NCBI GenBank assembly: GCA_902495835.1
Contig: CABUYS010000057.1
Location: 1-8,459 of the forward strand
Direction: 5' to 3'
Length of the DNA: 8,459 nt
From: an uncultured Oscillospiraceae bacterium
GTDB lineage: Bacteria; Bacillota; Clostridia; Oscillospirales; Acutalibacteraceae
Shown: piece by piece, positions 6,056-8,459 of the stretch
Layout: the number at the start of each line of letters is the position of its first letter
How positions within the stretch are numbered: position 1 is the first letter of the stretch
Program-made: the position numbers and the translations under genes
Notes under the pieces: model-generated
Seen by the model: the letters and a program-made list of their open reading frames with translations, nothing else
Databases searched by the model: none
What the model was told of the DNA's origin: nothing

Positions 6056-7561
6056 ATGAAAAAAATTCAGTTTAGATTTATTATTTTTACTGTGTTAATG
6101 ATGTTTATTCCTGTAGCGGTTTTTGCTTCTAATGATTTAAGTTCCGAACAATTGCTTGAAAGAGAACCCGTTGACGTTGTTATAAAGTACATTGACCTTA
6201 CTGATTCTAATCTCAAAAGGGAAGGCATACCTCAAATAAAAAAAGATGAGGATAACGACGAACTCAAATATGCGGTGCGTTCGGTGCTTAAAAATCTTCC
6301 TTGGGTACGAAAAATACATATCGTTATGCCAAATGAAAAAGTAAGATATTTTAAAGACCCAAGTTTGATAAGTGATAAAATATCATATATAAAAGACAAG
6401 GATGTTTTGGGCTATGACAGTGCTTCGTCGGTTACTTTTGAGTTTAATTTTTGGAAACTTAAAAAATTCGGTGTAAGCGAGAATTTTATATACATGAACG
6501 ATGATTGCTTTATAGGCAAAAAGATGAAAAAATCTGACTTTTTCTATGTTGATAACAATAAAAAAGTTGTTCCGTATGTAATGTACAGTAAAGGGGTAGG
6601 AAAAAATCAATACAATAAAATAAGTAAATTGTATTCGGAATTAAAAAAACAGGTAGTAGGAAGAGGTCCGCATACAGGCGAAGGATTTAAATATCAACGT
6701 TTTTCTTCACTGATGTTTTTATATAAAGTTTTAGGAAAAGATATTTTTGTTCCGTCAGAAGACATGTATTACTGCCATCACAACGCTCTGGGAGAAAATT
6801 TAAGCGACTTAAAAGAATTGTACGATATTGTTAAAAGAAATGATCCCGATGCCTACTATTCTACCGAGGCAATAGTCAGAGATAATCGTGCTTTGCAGCA
6901 CCAAACTTTATACAGTTTTTATGCTTTGAATAAACACAAAAGAAGAATAAACAAAATAAACTCATTATATGTAAACCTTTCTTCTGCTCCTTACTTTGAT
7001 TACGATGTTCCTTTGTTTTGCATAAATACCGGTGGAAGCATGAATTACTCCAAAGCACATTATGCATGGGCTAAAATTGTAATGAATAAATTATTTCCTG
7101 TGCCTACTCCGTATGAAATTAGAGACGTAGAAAACGGAACGTATTATATCGAAAGTTCACAGCGAAGAGACAGAGTTCTTGATATAGAAAGTGCTTCAAA
7201 AAATGACGGTGCAAACCTTAGATTGTGGGAAAAAAACGGAACCGATGCGCAAAAATTCAGAATAGTTTATCAAAGCGACGGAACCTGTATTATTATACCC
7301 AAATGTTCCGGTAAGAGAATTGATGTATGTTGCGGTTCTTTTGAATCGGGAGCCAACGTGCAGCAGTATAGTAGAAACGGAACAAGAGCTCAAAGATGGT
7401 ATTTCATTCCGGCCGGCGGAGAATATTATTACCTTGTTTCCGCGCTTAATAATCTTTGTGCAGACCTCGAGTGGGGCAAGGACGATGTCGGAACGAATAT
7501 TAGATGTTGGGAAGCTAACGGAACAGGGGCTCAGAAGTTCAAACTTGTAAAAACGGTTTAA
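6056..7561 (+). CDS. secreted Stealth-family sugar-phosphotransferase with C-terminal ricin-type lectin domain
   Basis: Stealth proteins transfer a sugar-1-phosphate from a UDP-sugar; relatives make bacterial phosphodiester capsules, and human GNPTAB makes the mannose-6-phosphate tag. This protein is 501 aa. Residues 1-24 are a clear signal peptide ending VFA, with likely cleavage before SN. Stealth regions follow: CR1 DVVIKYIDLTD (40-50, altered from the usual DVVYTWVDGSD); CR2 from DNDELKYAVRSV (66-77) through PWVRKIHIV to FIYMNDDCF (144-152); CR3 with CHHNA (240-244) and VRDN (274-277); and CR4 around FCINTGG (321-327), where the family usually has ND. Residues about 357-496 form a ricin-B beta-trefoil with three QxW/QxF repeats. 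No sortase motif or second membrane segment is seen, so it is either released or held by its lectin domain. The ribosome binding site is AAAGGA at 6039-6044. No terminator follows, so transcription may run into the infC leader. Domain calls are by eye. Confidence 0.85.
   Translation: MKKIQFRFIIFTVLMMFIPVAVFASNDLSSEQLLEREPVDVVIKYIDLTDSNLKREGIPQIKKDEDNDELKYAVRSVLKNLPWVRKIHIVMPNEKVRYFKDPSLISDKISYIKDKDVLGYDSASSVTFEFNFWKLKKFGVSENFIYMNDDCFIGKKMKKSDFFYVDNNKKVVPYVMYSKGVGKNQYNKISKLYSELKKQVVGRGPHTGEGFKYQRFSSLMFLYKVLGKDIFVPSEDMYYCHHNALGENLSDLKELYDIVKRNDPDAYYSTEAIVRDNRALQHQTLYSFYALNKHKRRINKINSLYVNLSSAPYFDYDVPLFCINTGGSMNYSKAHYAWAKIVMNKLFPVPTPYEIRDVENGTYYIESSQRRDRVLDIESASKNDGANLRLWEKNGTDAQKFRIVYQSDGTCIIIPKCSGKRIDVCCGSFESGANVQQYSRNGTRAQRWYFIPAGGEYYYLVSALNNLCADLEWGKDDVGTNIRCWEANGTGAQKFKLVKTV
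7133..7540 (+). repeat. three-fold beta-trefoil lectin repeat within the Stealth gene
   Basis: Three units of about 42 residues (protein positions about 360-401, 407-448 and 455-495) each end in the ricin motif: AQKF (398-401), AQRW (445-448), AQKF (492-495). Each carries an Asp at the sugar-contact position (D376 in VLDIES, D423 in RIDVCC, D470 in CADLEW) and an NGT tripeptide a few residues before the motif. All three sites look competent, so multivalent glycan binding is plausible. Repeat identity is low at DNA level, so this is an old domain, not a recent duplication. Confidence 0.85.
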
Positions 7562-7579
7562 TAAAATTAAAAAATATTA

Positions 7580-7608
7580 TTGACATTTTTTCATAAATGA
7601 GGTAGAAT
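7580..7608 (+). promoter_or_regulatory. strong sigma-A promoter of the infC operon
   Basis: A perfect TTGACA (7580-7585) is separated by exactly 17 nt from TAGAAT (7603-7608), one mismatch from consensus. It starts 19 nt after the Stealth stop. Transcription would begin near 7615, giving a 5' leader of about 190 nt before infC. This is the best promoter in the window. Confidence 0.93.
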
Positions 7609-7715
7609 AGACTGGAAAATAAAGTGGAGCGGATTTGTTCTCACCTCCAAGAGTTTATTCTTAAGAGGTCAATAATTTTGAGAATCGGCAGTTTATGTTT
7701 TGATTTATAAATTTA

Positions 7716-7752
7716 TTGTATGAGTTTCAAATTCGACTCATACAATTTTTTT
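7716..7752 (+). terminator. attenuator terminator in the infC leader
   Basis: TTGTATGAGT (7716-7725) and ACTCATACAA (7736-7745) are perfect 10-bp complements around a 10-nt loop, and seven T follow directly (7746-7752). It lies after the infC promoter and 55 nt before infC, so it must be conditional if infC is expressed. It fits the L20-type attenuation known for Firmicutes infC operons. It could also stop read-through from the Stealth operon. Confidence 0.92.
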
Positions 7753-7792
7753 AATTTGAAAAAACTTTAACAAAGTTATTCAAACAGTTTTA

Positions 7793-7800
7793 TGGAGGTG
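7793..7800 (+). promoter_or_regulatory. infC Shine-Dalgarno sequence (target of leader anti-SD)
   Basis: TGGAGGTG gives a near-maximal match to the 16S rRNA end, 7 nt before the ATT at 7808. This strong site supports the non-standard start codon. It is perfectly complementary to 7642-7649 in the leader. Confidence 0.9.
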
Positions 7801-7807
7801 CTTAAAT

Positions 7808-8419
7808 ATTAGCAGTAAAGAACTTCAGATTAACGGTGAGATAAGGGATAAGGAAGTAAGGCTTATTGGTTCCGACGGCTCTCAAATAGGAATTGTTCCA
7901 TTAAAAACAGCTCTTAATATGGCTGCCGAAAACAACATGGACCTTGTAAAAATTGCCGAAAATGCCGTTCCACCGGTATGTAAAATAATAGATTACGGTA
8001 AATATAAGTTTGAACTTGCTAAAAAAGAAAAAGAATCAAGAAAAAACCAAAGAATAATTAGTATCAAAGAAATAAGGCTTTCTCTTAATATCGATACTCA
8101 CGATTTTGAAACCAAGGTCGGTCATGTCGTAAGATTTGTGGAAAGCGGAAATAACAAAATAAAAGTTATGATAAGGTTTAAGGGCAGAGAAGCAGGTCGT
8201 TCCGATGCGGGATATGAACTTATGAAAAAGTTTGCAGATGCGTGTTCGGATTATACTACAGTTGAAAAGCAGCCCAAACTTGAAGGCAGAAGCATGATAA
8301 TGTTTCTTATTCCCAAGTCAAAAAACAAATCTCAAAGTTCTAATTCAAACAGTAAAAGTGTGAAAAAACAGGAAAATGTTGCAAAACAAGAACCTGTTGC
8401 AGCAGATTCCGAGATTTAA
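7808..8419 (+). CDS. infC: translation initiation factor IF-3, AUU start
   Basis: IF-3 binds the 30S subunit, blocks 50S joining and rejects wrong start codons and initiator mismatches. The first ATG in frame (7919) would remove 37 conserved residues. Reading from ATT 7808 gives SSKELQINGEIRDKEVRLIGSD after the start, the conserved IF-3 N-terminus, and no ATG, GTG or TTG lies between the ribosome binding site and it. The protein is 203 aa: N-domain about 1-75 with the family signature KIIDYGKYKF (59-68), a charged linker (about 70-86), and the C-domain from KEIRLS (87-92) to about 168, including MIRFKGREAGRSDAG; REMAHTELG-like sequence is more usual there. Residues about 170-203 are a low-complexity Ser/Asn/Lys/Gln tail beyond the normal C-terminus. 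AUU is the classic infC start, used in Escherichia coli for autoregulation because IF-3 discriminates against it. The 40 nt after the stop show no rpmI start or terminator. Confidence 0.97.
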   Translation: MSSKELQINGEIRDKEVRLIGSDGSQIGIVPLKTALNMAAENNMDLVKIAENAVPPVCKIIDYGKYKFELAKKEKESRKNQRIISIKEIRLSLNIDTHDFETKVGHVVRFVESGNNKIKVMIRFKGREAGRSDAGYELMKKFADACSDYTTVEKQPKLEGRSMIMFLIPKSKNKSQSSNSNSKSVKKQENVAKQEPVAADSEI

Positions 8420-8459
8420 ACTTTGATTAATACCGAAATATATAGATTTAAAATGTCTG

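Larger units (their letters stand above)
7615..7807 (+). promoter_or_regulatory. infC leader: structured attenuation/autoregulation region
   Basis: The leader runs from the inferred start near 7615. The octamer CACCTCCA (7642-7649) is the key element. Part of it can form a hairpin with the downstream arm: ACCTC (7643-7647) with GAGGT (7665-7669), continued by AAGA (7649-7652) with TCTT (7659-7662), loop GTTTAT. Alternatively CTCCA (7645-7649) can pair with upstream TGGAG (7625-7629), or the whole octamer with TGGAGGTG (7793-7800), the infC ribosome binding site. The terminator at 7716-7752 lies between. In Bacillus subtilis the infC-rpmI-rplT leader is controlled by ribosomal protein L20 through premature termination, so the same role is likely here. 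I could not confirm an L20-site match by eye, and no clear antiterminator complementary to the terminator arm was found. Confidence 0.75.

Noticed and set aside
7635..7664. Nine-codon leader peptide starting at TTG in the infC leader, preceded by GGAG
   Set aside because: It has a plausible ribosome binding site, but the start is weak, the length trivial and the sequence is better explained as the anti-SD hairpin. Conservation could revive it.
7720..7770. Sixteen-codon ATG frame over the attenuator
   Set aside because: It lies within the terminator stem and T-run and has no ribosome binding site.
7615..7807. T-box or metabolite riboswitch in the infC leader
   Set aside because: No T-box sequence (AGGGTGGNACCGCG) or familiar riboswitch core was seen; L20-type control fits the downstream gene better.

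Overview
The window reads as a low-GC Gram-positive chromosome. I infer an anaerobic gut-type Clostridia (Oscillospirales/Ruminococcus-like). The reasons are the conserved order tilS-hpt-ftsH, AT-rich codon use, strong AGGAGG-type ribosome binding sites, a Firmicutes-style infC leader with an attenuator, and remains of an IS200-like element of a type familiar from clostridial genomes. No rRNA, tRNA or CRISPR array is visible.

Layout. 1-4482 is one tightly packed plus-strand run: the 3' part of tilS, hpt (1 nt gap), ftsH (24 nt gap) and an htrA-type membrane-anchored serine protease (5 nt gap, with its ribosome binding site inside the end of ftsH). 4483-4840 holds no intact gene. It contains the wreck of an IS200/IS605-family tnpA on the minus strand, with subterminal hairpins next to the htrA stop. 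4885-4921 is a plus-strand intrinsic terminator. 4985-6035 starts a second unit: a probable promoter and a membrane-anchored GT8-family glycosyltransferase, followed 20 nt later by a secreted Stealth-family sugar-phosphotransferase with a C-terminal ricin-type beta-trefoil (6056-7561). 7580-7807 is a strong promoter and a structured leader with a perfect-stem terminator. It leads into infC (7808-8419), which starts at an AUU codon. The next expected genes, rpmI and rplT, lie beyond the window.

How it fits together. The first block is core metabolism and protein quality control: tRNA-Ile2 lysidine synthesis, purine salvage, the cytoplasmic-membrane AAA protease FtsH and an extracytoplasmic HtrA. 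The last block is autoregulated translation-factor expression. The two most interesting parts are (a) the middle pair, two glyco-enzymes of normally cytoplasmic or Golgi-lumenal families that both carry export signals here, one with its own lectin module; and (b) the infC leader, where one anti-Shine-Dalgarno-like octamer can pair perfectly with the infC ribosome binding site or enter either of two alternative local hairpins.

Start corrections to the longest open frames: htrA begins at ATG 3145 (not TTG 3136), the GT8 gene at ATG 5061 (not TTG 4977), and infC at ATT 7808 (not ATG 7919). The tilS frame is open from base 1 and is a partial gene, not one starting at GTG 70.
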